The position numbers and the translations under genes were made by a program. The notes under the pieces were generated by a model, which was not told where the DNA came from, did no database searches, and saw only the letters and a program-made list of their open reading frames with translations. From Arhodomonas sp052060015 (lineage in GTDB: Bacteria > Pseudomonadota > Gammaproteobacteria > Nitrococcales > Nitrococcaceae), in contig NZ_JBPODZ010000004.1 in the NCBI RefSeq assembly GCF_052060015.1, forward strand, positions 186,001 through 250,000: 64,000 bases of DNA, read 5' to 3'. Within the stretch, counting starts at the first letter, position 1. Every line of letters begins with the position of its first letter. Positions 41,484 through 50,150 of the stretch are shown here, piece after piece.

Positions 41484-42461
41484 ATGCAATACAGCAGCAA
41501 GTGGCTCGCGGGTATCGTCGGCGGCGCCCTGGCGATGGGCGCGTCCATGGGTGTGAGCGCCCAGGACGAGTTCGTCACCATCGGCACCGGTGGCGTCACC
41601 GGCGTGTACTATCCGGCGGGCGGCGCGATCTGCCGTCTGGTCAACAAGGACCGTGACGAGCACGGCGTGCGCTGCTCGGTGGAGAGCACCGGCGGCTCGG
41701 TATACAACCTCAATGCCCTACGCGGTGGCGAGCTGGACTTCGGTGTGGTGCAGTCCGACTGGCAGTACCATTCCTACAACGGCACCAGCCGCTTCGAGGA
41801 GCAGGGGCCCCACGAGGAGCTGCGGGCGGTGTTCTCGCTGCATCCCGAGCCCTTCACCGTAGTGGCCCGCCAGGATGCCGGGATCACTGACTTCGAGGAC
41901 CTCAAGGGCAAGCGCGTCAACGTCGGCAATCCCGGTTCCGGCCAGCGTGGCACCATGGAGGTCGTCATGGAGGCCATGGGCTGGAGCATGGACGACTTCT
42001 CGCTCGCCTCGGAGCTCAAGGCCTCGGAGATGTCCTCGGCACTGTGCGACAACAACATCGACTCCTTCGTCTACGTGGTGGGCCATCCCTCCGGTGCCAT
42101 CGAGGAATCGGCGACGGCGTGTGATTCCCGGCTGGTGAACGTCGAGAACGACGCCGTGCAGGGGCTGGTGGATGACAACCCGTATTACTCCTTCGCCACC
42201 ATTCCCGGTGGCATGTATCGCGGCACCGACGAGGACGTGACCACCTTCGGCGTCCGTGCCACCTTCGTGTCCAGCACGGACACCTCGGAGGATGCCGTCT
42301 ACACGCTGGTCAAGGCGGTGTTCGAGAACTTCGACCAGTTCACCTCCCTGCATCCGGCCTTCCAGATCCTGGAGAAGCAGGAGATGGTGCAGGCCTCGCT
42401 CACCGCGCCGCTGCATCCCGGGGCGGAGAAGTACTACAAGGAGGCCGGGCTCCTGGAGTGA
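41484..42461 (+). CDS. TAXI-family TRAP transporter substrate-binding protein
   Basis: A periplasmic solute-binding protein of 325 residues with a Sec signal ending VSAQ. The TAXI hallmark VTIGTGGVTGVYYPAGGAICRLVNK starts the mature part, followed by VESTGGSVYNLNALRGGELDFGVVQSDWQY. A GAGGGAGGAA Shine-Dalgarno lies 8 bp before ATG 41484. It serves the fused permease at 42550. TAXI ligands are often glutamate or dicarboxylates, but the ligand here is not known. Confidence 0.95.
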   Translation: MQYSSKWLAGIVGGALAMGASMGVSAQDEFVTIGTGGVTGVYYPAGGAICRLVNKDRDEHGVRCSVESTGGSVYNLNALRGGELDFGVVQSDWQYHSYNGTSRFEEQGPHEELRAVFSLHPEPFTVVARQDAGITDFEDLKGKRVNVGNPGSGQRGTMEVVMEAMGWSMDDFSLASELKASEMSSALCDNNIDSFVYVVGHPSGAIEESATACDSRLVNVENDAVQGLVDDNPYYSFATIPGGMYRGTDEDVTTFGVRATFVSSTDTSEDAVYTLVKAVFENFDQFTSLHPAFQILEKQEMVQASLTAPLHPGAEKYYKEAGLLE

Positions 42462-42483
42462 GGCCGATGTAAAGTCGATACGC

Positions 42484-42512
42484 GGGGGCGCCATCCGGGG
42501 TGTGGCGCCCCC
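42484..42512 (+). terminator. hairpin between TRAP binding-protein and permease genes
   Basis: GGGGGCGCCA (42484-42493) pairs perfectly with TGGCGCCCCC (42503-42512) around a 9-nt loop. No strong T-tract follows, so partial termination or message protection downstream of the binding-protein gene is likely, as in the ABC operon at 35581-35644. Confidence 0.55.
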
Positions 42513-42549
42513 GTTGCCTGGGCATCGCACAGTCACGGGATAACGAGAA

Positions 42550-45177
42550 ATGACCAGCTCTGACCGGCCGGATTCCCCAGACCAAGAGGAGGGCGCGGGC
42601 GGTGCCGACGAGGTGCTGTCCACGGAAACAGGCGGGCGACGCCCCCATGGCTTCGCGGCACGGGTGCTGTTCTTTGTGCCCCTGGCATGGTCACTGTTCC
42701 AGCTCTGGTATGCCGCGCCGCTGCAGTACATCCTCGGCTTCGCGATACTCAACAGCACCGAGGCGCGCGCCATCCACTTGGCGTTCGCCATGTTCCTGGC
42801 GTTTCTGGCGTTCCCCGCCCTGAAGCGTTCCCGGCGGGACATCGTACCCGCCGCCGATTGGATCCTGGCCCTGGTCGCCGCGTTCTCTGCGGCCTATTTG
42901 TATCTCTTCTACGAACAACTCTCCCAGCGCCCGGGACTGTACAACTGGTATGACATCAGCGTGGCGGTGGTGGGCATGATCCTGCTGCTGGAGGCCACCC
43001 GGCGGGCGCTGGGTCCGCCGCTGATGGTGGTGGCGTTGATCTTCCTCGGCTATACCTTCCTCGGCCCGTACATGCCGGACGTGATCAGCCATGACGGGGC
43101 CAGCCTTGGCCGCGCGATGGGCCAGTACTGGCTGACCACCGAGGGCGTGTTCGGCGTCGCCCTGGGGGTGTCGACGAGCTTCGTGTTCCTGTTCGTGCTC
43201 TTCGGCGCGCTGCTCGAGCAGGCGGGTGCGGGCAACTACTTCATCAAGGTGGCCTTCGCGCTGCTCGGGCATATGCGCGGGGGGCCGGCCAAGGCCGCGG
43301 TGGTGGCCTCAGGTCTGTCGGGCATCATCTCCGGGTCCTCCATCGCCAACGTGGTGACCACCGGCACCTTCACCATCCCGCTGATGAAGCGGGTGGGCTT
43401 CTCCTCCACCAAGGCCGGTGCCGTGGAGGTCGCCGCGTCCACCAATGGTCAGCTCACACCGCCGGTGATGGGTGCGGCGGCGTTCCTCATGGTGGAGTAC
43501 GTCGGCATCCCCTATATCGACGTGGTCCGGCACGCCATCCTGCCGGCGCTGCTCGGCTACATCGGGCTCATTTACATGGTCCACCTGGAGGCGGTCAAGG
43601 CCGGTATCCGCCCCCTCCACAAGCCCGATCGCGGACCGTTGTACGCGCGCCTGGCCATGACGGCCGGCATTGTGTTTGCCATCTGCGCACTGAGCCTGCT
43701 GGTGTACTATGGCATCGGCTGGATCAAGGTGCTGGCCCCGGACGCATCGATGGCCATCATCGGTGTGCTCATGGCGGCGTCGTACGTGGCCCTGGTGTGG
43801 CTGGCGGCACGGCAGCCCGAGCTCACCGCGGAGTTCGAGCAGGACCCGGAAACCGGCGACGTGAAGGTGCCGGAGACCGGTCCCACCGTGCGCGCGGGCC
43901 TGTATTTCCTGCTCCCCGTAGTGGTGCTCGTCTGGTGCCTGATGGTGGAGCGCTTCTCCCCGGGGCTGTCCGCGTTCTGGGCGGTGTGCTCGCTGATCCT
44001 CATCGCCCTGACCCACCGTCCCCTGGAGGCATTCTTCCGCGGCCGCGGTGGGCTCTCCGGGGAGACCCTCCGCGGGGGGCGGGAGCTGGTGCTCGGGCTG
44101 GTGGAAGGCGCCCGCAACATGATCGGTATCGGTGTGGCCACGGCCACGGCGGGTATCGTCGTGGGCACGGTGACGCTAACCGGCATCGGGTTGGTGATGA
44201 CCGAGTTCGTGGAATTCATCTCCGGTGGCAGCCTGATCCTGATCCTGCTGTTCACCGCCGTGATCAGCCTGCTCCTGGGCATGGGCCTGCCCACCACCGC
44301 CAACTACATCGTGGTCTCCACGCTGATGGCGCCGGTGGTGGTGGAGCTCGCCGCACAGCACGGCCTGGTGGTGCCGCTGATCGCCGTGCACCTGTTCGTG
44401 TTCTACTTCGGCATCCTCGCCGACGACACGCCCCCCGTCGGTCTCGCCGCCTTCGCCGCTTCGGCCATCTCCGGCGCAGACCCCATCCGCACCGGTGTCC
44501 AGGGTTTCACCTACGATATCCGCACGGCGATCCTGCCGTTCATGTTCATCTTCAACACACAGATCCTGCTCATCGGCCTTACCGGCGTGGTGGACCTGGT
44601 CATTACCATCGCCTCGGCGGTGGCCGCCATGCTCCTGTTCGCCGCCGCCACCCAGGGGTTCTGGCTGACCCGGACGCGCTGGTACGAGACGGTGGCGTTG
44701 CTGCTGGTGGCCTTCAGTCTGTTCCGTCCCGGTTTCTGGTGGGACGAGATCTATCCGTCCTACCAGGAGCTCGACGGCGCCGAGCTCGTCGAGGTGGCCG
44801 AGCAGCAGCCCGCCGGGGGGCAGGTGCCTATCCATATCCAGGGCATGACCATCGAGGGCCGCGAGGTGGACAAGACCATCCTCCTGCCCCTCGGCGAGCC
44901 GGCGGAGGGCGAGGAGCGGCTGCGCAACGCCGGGCTGTTCCTGCGCGAGCAGGGCGAGGAGCTGGTGGTCGAGCGGGTGCGCTTTGGCAGCTCGGCCCGG
45001 AAGGCGGGGCTGGACATGGGCTTCCGGATCGTTTCGGTGCAGGTGGACAATGAGCGCCCCCCCAAGGAGCTGGTCTACATTCCAACCCTGGCGCTGCTGG
45101 CACTAGTGGCGTGGCTGCAGCTTCGCCGTCGGCGACGGGAGGCGGTGGCCGCTGGTGAACAGGCGCCGGCACACTGA
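42550..45177 (+). CDS. TRAP transporter fused permease (DctQM-type, TAXI-associated)
   Basis: An 875-residue inner-membrane protein combining the small (4-helix) and large (12-helix) TRAP permease subunits. The first part covers about residues 35-150; the large part shows AAVVASGLSGIISGSSIANVVTTGTFTIPLMKRVG and LLLGMGLPTTANYIVVSTLMAPVVVELA. The C-terminal 180 residues resemble DUF3394: a soluble region with a PDZ-like stretch (FLREQGEELVVERVRFGSSARKAGLDMGFRIVSV), then one last membrane helix. It works with the binding protein at 41484, using a Na+ or H+ gradient. Confidence 0.95.
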   Translation: MTSSDRPDSPDQEEGAGGADEVLSTETGGRRPHGFAARVLFFVPLAWSLFQLWYAAPLQYILGFAILNSTEARAIHLAFAMFLAFLAFPALKRSRRDIVPAADWILALVAAFSAAYLYLFYEQLSQRPGLYNWYDISVAVVGMILLLEATRRALGPPLMVVALIFLGYTFLGPYMPDVISHDGASLGRAMGQYWLTTEGVFGVALGVSTSFVFLFVLFGALLEQAGAGNYFIKVAFALLGHMRGGPAKAAVVASGLSGIISGSSIANVVTTGTFTIPLMKRVGFSSTKAGAVEVAASTNGQLTPPVMGAAAFLMVEYVGIPYIDVVRHAILPALLGYIGLIYMVHLEAVKAGIRPLHKPDRGPLYARLAMTAGIVFAICALSLLVYYGIGWIKVLAPDASMAIIGVLMAASYVALVWLAARQPELTAEFEQDPETGDVKVPETGPTVRAGLYFLLPVVVLVWCLMVERFSPGLSAFWAVCSLILIALTHRPLEAFFRGRGGLSGETLRGGRELVLGLVEGARNMIGIGVATATAGIVVGTVTLTGIGLVMTEFVEFISGGSLILILLFTAVISLLLGMGLPTTANYIVVSTLMAPVVVELAAQHGLVVPLIAVHLFVFYFGILADDTPPVGLAAFAASAISGADPIRTGVQGFTYDIRTAILPFMFIFNTQILLIGLTGVVDLVITIASAVAAMLLFAAATQGFWLTRTRWYETVALLLVAFSLFRPGFWWDEIYPSYQELDGAELVEVAEQQPAGGQVPIHIQGMTIEGREVDKTILLPLGEPAEGEERLRNAGLFLREQGEELVVERVRFGSSARKAGLDMGFRIVSVQVDNERPPKELVYIPTLALLALVAWLQLRRRRREAVAAGEQAPAH

Positions 45178-45211
45178 CGTAATCGGCTCCGGCTGAGGGA
45201 GGAACCCCGCG

Positions 45212-45652
45212 ATGTTCCGGAAACTGCTACTACCGGTGGACCTTCAGGACAGCGGTCCCGGCGATGAGGCCGCCAGGCTGGCGGTAGGCCTCGCCCGGGC
45301 CCATGGGGCCAGCATCCATCTGCTGAGCGTCTTCCCGGGCGTCGGTCTGCCCTGGGTGTCCACATACTTCCCGGCCGACAGCCTGCATCGGGCCCGGGAA
45401 GATCTGCGCGCCCACTTGCAGCGGTGGGCAGCGGAACACATACCCGAGGAGATCCCCCACACCGCCAATATCGCAGAGGGGGCGCCCCACCGCCGCATCC
45501 TCGAGGAGATCGATCGGGTGGGGGCCGATCTCGTGGTGCTGCCGAGCCATGACGAGTCCGGCGCCGAGCGGATCCTGCTCGGCTCGGTGGCCACCAAGGT
45601 GGTGGAGCATTCCCACGTCTCGGTGCTGGTGGTGCGCCATCCGGGTGGGTAG
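45212..45652 (+). CDS. universal stress protein (UspA family)
   Basis: A 146-residue single-domain UspA-fold protein: FRKLLLPVDLQDSG at the N-terminus, and the SHDESGAERILLGSVATKVVEHSHVSVLVV segment with a G-rich nucleotide loop. It lies 34 bp downstream of the TRAP permease. In the Halomonas ectoine transporter, the universal stress protein TeaD is likewise encoded with a TRAP transporter and modulates it, so a similar role is possible here (inference). Confidence 0.92.
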   Translation: MFRKLLLPVDLQDSGPGDEAARLAVGLARAHGASIHLLSVFPGVGLPWVSTYFPADSLHRAREDLRAHLQRWAAEHIPEEIPHTANIAEGAPHRRILEEIDRVGADLVVLPSHDESGAERILLGSVATKVVEHSHVSVLVVRHPGG

Positions 45653-45661
45653 GATGGGGGC

Positions 45662-45973
45662 ATGAGTGATGCCCCGAACCTGCGTGAACGCCTCAACGCC
45701 GAGACCGGGCGGATCCGCTGGTCGGAGTTGGAGCGCCACTTCGCCCGTGGCGCCACGGTGACGGTGGCGCCGGATCTGGACTTGGTGGAGGTGGCGGTCT
45801 GCTTCGTCGACGACGACACCGATCGGGTCCAATCGTGGCTTGAGCGCGGTGAAGTCGCGCGAACCGGGGACGACGAGGCCCGTCGCTGGTCCGCCGTCGA
45901 CGCCGAGCTCTGGGCCGTGGTGGTGCCCCCCTGGGTCCTGGTGCAGGAACCGCGGCCGGCGCATCTGCATTGA
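45662..45973 (+). CDS. DUF2288 family protein
   Basis: A 103-residue acidic protein with the DUF2288 pattern RIRWSELERHFARGATVTVAPDLDLVEVAVCFVDDDTDRVQSWLE and WAVVVPPWVLVQE at the end. Function unknown. It follows the universal stress gene by 9 bp and may belong to the same transcript. No signal peptide. Confidence 0.86.
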   Translation: MSDAPNLRERLNAETGRIRWSELERHFARGATVTVAPDLDLVEVAVCFVDDDTDRVQSWLERGEVARTGDDEARRWSAVDAELWAVVVPPWVLVQEPRPAHLH

Positions 45974-46068
45974 GCCCGCTGCATCGGATGGGATCATCGT
46001 CTACCCTGACGGAATCCCGGTACACTCTTGCTACCGGCACGATCCCCGGTGGGCAGTAGGGAGTATTT

Positions 46069-46545
46069 GTGGTGACCAAGGAAGCCATCAAGAAGGTCCT
46101 GGCGGAGGAGGCGTTCTTCTCGGACCTGGATCCGAAGATCCTGGATGTCCTCGCCAAGCATGCCCGTGAGCGGACGCTCGAGCGCAACGAGATCCTGTTC
46201 GGCCACGGTGACCCGGCGCAGCATTTTTATCTGTTGCGGGACGGCCGAATCGTGATCGAGGTGCCGGCCATAGAGGGTCCGTCACTGGAGGTGCAGGAGC
46301 TGGATGCCGGGCACGTCCTGGGCTGGTCCTGGCTGATCCCGCCCTATCGCTGGAGCTTCCAGGCCCGCGCCGACGAGCCTACCCACGTGGTCGAGTTCGA
46401 CGGGGAGTCCATCCGCGCCCGCTGCGACGAGGATCCGATGATGGGTTATGTGGTGCTCAAGCGCTTCGCGAGCCTGATGTCCGAGCGCCTGGATGCCGCC
46501 CGGCAGAAGATGATGGAGGAGTGGAATCCGCCGGGATTTGCCTGA
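46069..46545 (+). CDS. single cyclic-nucleotide-binding-domain protein
   Basis: A 158-residue protein holding only a Crp-like cyclic-nucleotide-binding fold (about residues 15-135), with no DNA-binding or kinase output. FYLLRDGRIVIEVP and the variant phosphate-binding cassette VLGWSWLIPPYRWSFQARADEP are seen; the cassette lacks the usual GE pair, so cAMP binding is uncertain. The start is one of two adjacent GTG codons (46069 or 46072). Its stop abuts that of convergent msrA with no gap. Confidence 0.85.
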   Translation: MVTKEAIKKVLAEEAFFSDLDPKILDVLAKHARERTLERNEILFGHGDPAQHFYLLRDGRIVIEVPAIEGPSLEVQELDAGHVLGWSWLIPPYRWSFQARADEPTHVVEFDGESIRARCDEDPMMGYVVLKRFASLMSERLDAARQKMMEEWNPPGFA

Positions 46546-47112
46546 TTACTCCGCCGGCGGATTCTTGAGGCGCTCCGAGAAACGGCGGCGGAACGCCGCC
46601 AGCTTGGGCGCGATCACCACCTGGCAGTAGCCTTGCCCGGGATTACGGGCGAAGTAGTCGTGATGATAGGGCTCCGCGGGGTGGAATGCCCCCAAGGGGG
46701 CGACCTCGGTAACAATGGGGGCGTCGAAGACCCCTTCGCGCTCCAGTTCGTCGATGACCGCCCTTGCCTGTCGCTGCTGTTCGTCGTCCTCATAGAGGAT
46801 GATGGAGCGGTACTGTGGCCCTATGTCGTGGCCCTGGCGGTTCGGGGTGGTCGGATCGTGGACGCTGAAGAACACCCGCAGCAGATCGGCATACTCGATC
46901 ACGGCAGGGTCATAGTCGATCCGTACCACCTCGGCGTGGCCGGTGCGCCCGGTACACACCTCCCGGTAGGTGGGCCCCGGATGGTGGCCCCCGGCGTAGC
47001 CGGGCGTCACCGCGCGGACGCCGGCGAGCTCCGCGAACACCGCCTCCAGGCACCAGAAGCAGCCGCCGCCGAGGGTGGCCTGTGGTTCGGTTTCCGGGTC
47101 AGCTGCCATCAT
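46546..47112 (-). CDS. msrA: peptide-methionine (S)-S-oxide reductase
   Basis: MsrA repairs methionine S-sulfoxide in oxidised proteins. The catalytic Cys is C18 in GGGCFWCLEAVF, followed by GYAGGHHPGPTYREVCTGRTGHAEVV and the YCQVVIAPK motif near the end. At 188 residues it is a normal MsrA without MsrB fusion. Its start overlaps the end of the LOV photoreceptor gene by 14 bp, tying oxidative repair to light sensing. Confidence 0.96.
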   Translation of the reverse strand: MMAADPETEPQATLGGGCFWCLEAVFAELAGVRAVTPGYAGGHHPGPTYREVCTGRTGHAEVVRIDYDPAVIEYADLLRVFFSVHDPTTPNRQGHDIGPQYRSIILYEDDEQQRQARAVIDELEREGVFDAPIVTEVAPLGAFHPAEPYHHDYFARNPGQGYCQVVIAPKLAAFRRRFSERLKNPPAE

Positions 47113-47548
47113 GGCCCCCCTCGTCAGCCAGGCGTCCGCCGAGCCGCCGGATCTCCTGTTCCGCCTCCACCCGAGCGGTTACGTCCTTCTGGATGCCAAT
47201 GTAATAGGTCAGGCGATCCTCGTCGTTGAACACCGGGGTAATGGAGAGCTCGTTCCAGAACAGTGAGCCGTCCTTGCGGTAGTTGCGCAGCGTGACCCGG
47301 CAGGGCTCGTTGGCCTTCAGCGCGGCGCGAATCCGGCTTATGCCCGGCTGATCACGGTCGTTTCCCTGCAGGAAGCGGCAGTCCTGGTAGAGGATCTCGT
47401 CGCGGGTATAGCCGGTGAGCCGCTCGAAGGCGGCGTTGGCGTAGATCAGGATGTGATCGTCGCCCTCCTGCTCGGCCACCACGATGCCGTCATTGGCGGC
47501 ATCCAGCAGACGCTGGAGCAGGGCAGGGTCAAGGTGTTCCACGTCCAT
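47099..47548 (-). CDS. short LOV-domain photoreceptor
   Basis: A 149-residue blue-light sensor made of one LOV (PAS) domain with short flanking helices. The photoactive cysteine is C57 in ILYQDCRFLQGNDRDQ; NYRKDGSLFWNELSITPV and TYYIGIQKDVT give the flavin-binding Asn and Gln residues. The wording is strikingly like Pseudomonas putida PpSB1-LOV as I remember it, including D56 in place of the common Asn. There is no output domain, so it must act through a partner, for which the LitR-like protein at 2546-3490 is a candidate. ATG 47548 is used. It overlaps msrA, implying one operon. Confidence 0.9.
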   Translation of the reverse strand: MDVEHLDPALLQRLLDAANDGIVVAEQEGDDHILIYANAAFERLTGYTRDEILYQDCRFLQGNDRDQPGISRIRAALKANEPCRVTLRNYRKDGSLFWNELSITPVFNDEDRLTYYIGIQKDVTARVEAEQEIRRLGGRLADEGGHDGS

Positions 47549-47615
47549 CGCAGATGAGGTCCCCTGTTGACCGGATCTCCAGCTTAGGGACCACCGGGAC
47601 GCGTCGCAAGCACAG

Positions 47616-47646
47616 GCCACCCCGCCGGCGGTACCGGCGGGGTGGC
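47616..47646 (-). terminator. 13-bp hairpin after ompW
   Basis: GCCACCCCGCCGG (47616-47628) and CCGGCGGGGTGGC (47634-47646) are perfect arms around a 5-nt loop, 13 bp past the ompW stop. It separates ompW from the LOV-msrA operon on the same strand. The T-tract is absent. Confidence 0.6.
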
Positions 47647-47659
47647 AGATGGGTCGACC

Positions 47660-48334
47660 TTAGAATCGATAGCCGACGCCCAGGGTGTAGACCCAGGGAT
47701 CGATGTCCACGTCCATGGTGGCGCGGGCGTCGCCCGGTCCCTTCAGGGTGGCGTCGGTGTCGATGTCGATATAGCGGATGTCCGCATTCAGCAGCCACCG
47801 GTTGCCGAGCTCGTAGTCCACGCCCACCTGTCCGGCGAGCCCCCAGGAGTCATCCAGGTCCAGCCGCGTGAAGCCCAACGCCTTGGTGTCGCCGTCCACG
47901 TCCTTGTCGAAGAAGCGCGTGTAGTTCACCCCGATCCCCGCGTAGGGGCGGAACTGGGTCCCCGTATCGAAGTGATACTGCAGGCTCAGCGTCGGCGGCA
48001 GGTGCTTGGTGGAGCCGACGTCGACCCCGTCGAGCATCCCGGTGCCCTCGATGTCGTGCTCAAAGGGGAACGCGCCGAGCAGCTCCACGGCCACGTTGTC
48101 GGTCATGAAGTAACTAACGGTGAAGCTGGGGCGGGTGTCGCTGTCCACGTTCACCCCGGCATTGGTGCCGGCGAGGGCGCCGCCGGGGTTGCTGCTGTCG
48201 TCGTCCGGGTCCACCAGGGACAGGCCGCCACGGACGATCCAGTCACCGGCGTCTGCGGCGGCCACCGGCGCTGCCAGGGTCGCCGCCAGTACGCCCGCCG
48301 CGGCAAGGGTAGAAAGCTTCAGTGCACGTTCCAT
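47660..48334 (-). CDS. ompW: OmpW family outer-membrane protein
   Basis: A 224-residue protein with a Sec signal ending VAAA and an eight-stranded barrel. WIVRGGLSLVDPDDDSSN opens the mature part, TKHLPPTLSLQYHF and PYAGIGVNYTRFF are family motifs, and the C-terminus is YTLGVGYRF with the terminal Phe. OmpW forms a small hydrophobic channel. Its surface is acidic, like the porin. ATG 48334 is used; the longer frame lacks a signal. Confidence 0.92.
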   Translation of the reverse strand: MERALKLSTLAAAGVLAATLAAPVAAADAGDWIVRGGLSLVDPDDDSSNPGGALAGTNAGVNVDSDTRPSFTVSYFMTDNVAVELLGAFPFEHDIEGTGMLDGVDVGSTKHLPPTLSLQYHFDTGTQFRPYAGIGVNYTRFFDKDVDGDTKALGFTRLDLDDSWGLAGQVGVDYELGNRWLLNADIRYIDIDTDATLKGPGDARATMDVDIDPWVYTLGVGYRF

Positions 48335-48497
48335 GACATGCTCCTCTTTTGGTAACAGATGACCGTTTTGTTGCACCGCAGTTTGCGCAGCGAGGGCGGG
48401 CGCCGTCGTGATCTGGATCAAGACAGGGCAGGATGGGCGCCACTGTGGTATAAATCCGCGGTTGCCGGCGGACGACGGGCTGAAGGAGGGCGCAATT

Positions 48498-50021
48498 ATG
48501 ACGACCACGATTCGACAGGAAGACCTCATCGACAGCGTCGCCGATGCGCTGCAGTACATCTCCTATTATCACCCCAAGGACTTCATCGACGCCGTCCACG
48601 AGGCGTATCAGCGTGAGGAGAACCCGGCCGCCCGTGACGCCATGGCCCAGATCCTGGTGAATTCACGCATGTGCGCCGAGGGACATCGCCCGATCTGCCA
48701 GGACACGGGCATCGTCACTGTATTCCTGAAGGTGGGTATGGACGTGCGCTGGGAGGCGGAGATGGGCCTCGAGGACATGGTCAACGAGGGCGTCCGTCGG
48801 GCCTACAACCACCCGGACAACAAGTTGCGGGCCTCCATCCTCGCTGATCCCGCCGGCCGGCGTACCAACACCCGGGACAACACCCCGGCGGTGATCTACA
48901 CGGACCTGGTTCCCGGCGATCGGGTGGAGGTGGAGGTGGCCGCGAAGGGCGGCGGCTCCGAGGCGAAGTCCAAGTTCGCCATGCTCAATCCCTCCGACAG
49001 CATCGTCGACTGGGTCCTCGAGCAGGTGCCGAAGATGGGGGCCGGCTGGTGCCCGCCGGGGGTGCTCGGTATCGGCATCGGCGGCACTGCCGACAAGGCC
49101 ATGCGGCTGGCCAAGGAGGCCTGCATGGAACCGGTGGACATCCACGAGCTCAAGGCGCGGGGCGCCGCCAACACCGCCGAAGCCCTGCGTCTGGAGCTCT
49201 TCGAGAAGGTCAACGAGCTCGGGATAGGCGCCCAGGGGCTCGGTGGGCTGACCACGGTGCTGGACGTCAAGGTCCGTGACTACCCCACCCATGCCGCCAA
49301 CAAGCCGGTGGCGATCATCCCTAACTGCGCCGCCACCCGCCACGTGCACTTCGAGCTGGACGGCTCCGGCGTCGCCGAGCTGCCGGTGCCGAAGCTCGAG
49401 GACTGGCCGGAGGTCACTTGGGGCGAGGCTGGTGACGTGCGCCGGGTCAACCTCGACGATGTTACCCCCGATGAGGCCCGGGGCTGGAAGCCCGGCGAGA
49501 CCTTGTTGGTATCCGGCACCGTGCTCACCGGCCGGGACGCCGCCCACAAGCGGATCCAGGAGATGCTCGAACGCGGCGAGGAACTGCCAGTGGACTTCCG
49601 TGGCCGGTTCATCTACTACGTGGGCCCGGTGGACCCGGTCGACGACGAGGTGGTAGGCCCGGCCGGTCCCACCACCGCCACACGCATGGACAAGTTCACT
49701 GAGATGATGCTCGCCGAGACCGGGCTCACCGGCATGATCGGCAAGGCCGAACGCGGCCCCGAGGCCGTCGAGGCCATCCGCCGCCACGGCGCCGTCTATC
49801 TCATCGCCGTGGGCGGCGCCGCCTACCTGGTCTCCAAGGCCATCCGCAAGGCCCGGGTGGTGGCCTTCGAGGACTTAGGGATGGAGGCCATCCACGAGTT
49901 CGAGGTGGAGGACATGCCGGTCACCGTTGCCGTCAGCGCCGACGGCGAATCCGTCCACGAGCGTGGGCCGCGGGAGTGGCAGGCGCGGATCGCCGGTATC
50001 CCCGTCACTGTGGAGGGGTAG
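48498..50021 (+). CDS. fumarate hydratase, class I (iron-sulfur)
   Basis: This citric-acid-cycle enzyme hydrates fumarate to malate using an oxygen-sensitive 4Fe-4S cluster. The 507-residue protein joins alpha and beta class I domains. The cluster cysteines are in RPICQDTGIVTVF, AGWCPPGVLGIGIGG and IPNCAATRHVHFELDG. GPTTATRMDKF and GKAERGPEAVEAIRRHGAVYLIAVGGAAYL belong to the beta part. AAGGAGG precedes ATG 48498. It is of the FumA/B length class; a class II enzyme may exist elsewhere. Confidence 0.95.
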   Translation: MTTTIRQEDLIDSVADALQYISYYHPKDFIDAVHEAYQREENPAARDAMAQILVNSRMCAEGHRPICQDTGIVTVFLKVGMDVRWEAEMGLEDMVNEGVRRAYNHPDNKLRASILADPAGRRTNTRDNTPAVIYTDLVPGDRVEVEVAAKGGGSEAKSKFAMLNPSDSIVDWVLEQVPKMGAGWCPPGVLGIGIGGTADKAMRLAKEACMEPVDIHELKARGAANTAEALRLELFEKVNELGIGAQGLGGLTTVLDVKVRDYPTHAANKPVAIIPNCAATRHVHFELDGSGVAELPVPKLEDWPEVTWGEAGDVRRVNLDDVTPDEARGWKPGETLLVSGTVLTGRDAAHKRIQEMLERGEELPVDFRGRFIYYVGPVDPVDDEVVGPAGPTTATRMDKFTEMMLAETGLTGMIGKAERGPEAVEAIRRHGAVYLIAVGGAAYLVSKAIRKARVVAFEDLGMEAIHEFEVEDMPVTVAVSADGESVHERGPREWQARIAGIPVTVEG

Positions 50022-50150
50022 CCCCGACGCTGGTACTACCATGGCCGTTGCCGCGGGCGTGGCTCTCCCATACGCGGACGGAGAGGCAGCGCTTTCCGGC
50101 CACCGGTGACGCGGCAATGTGCACAGCGGAAACGGCGCCCGGGAGGCGTA

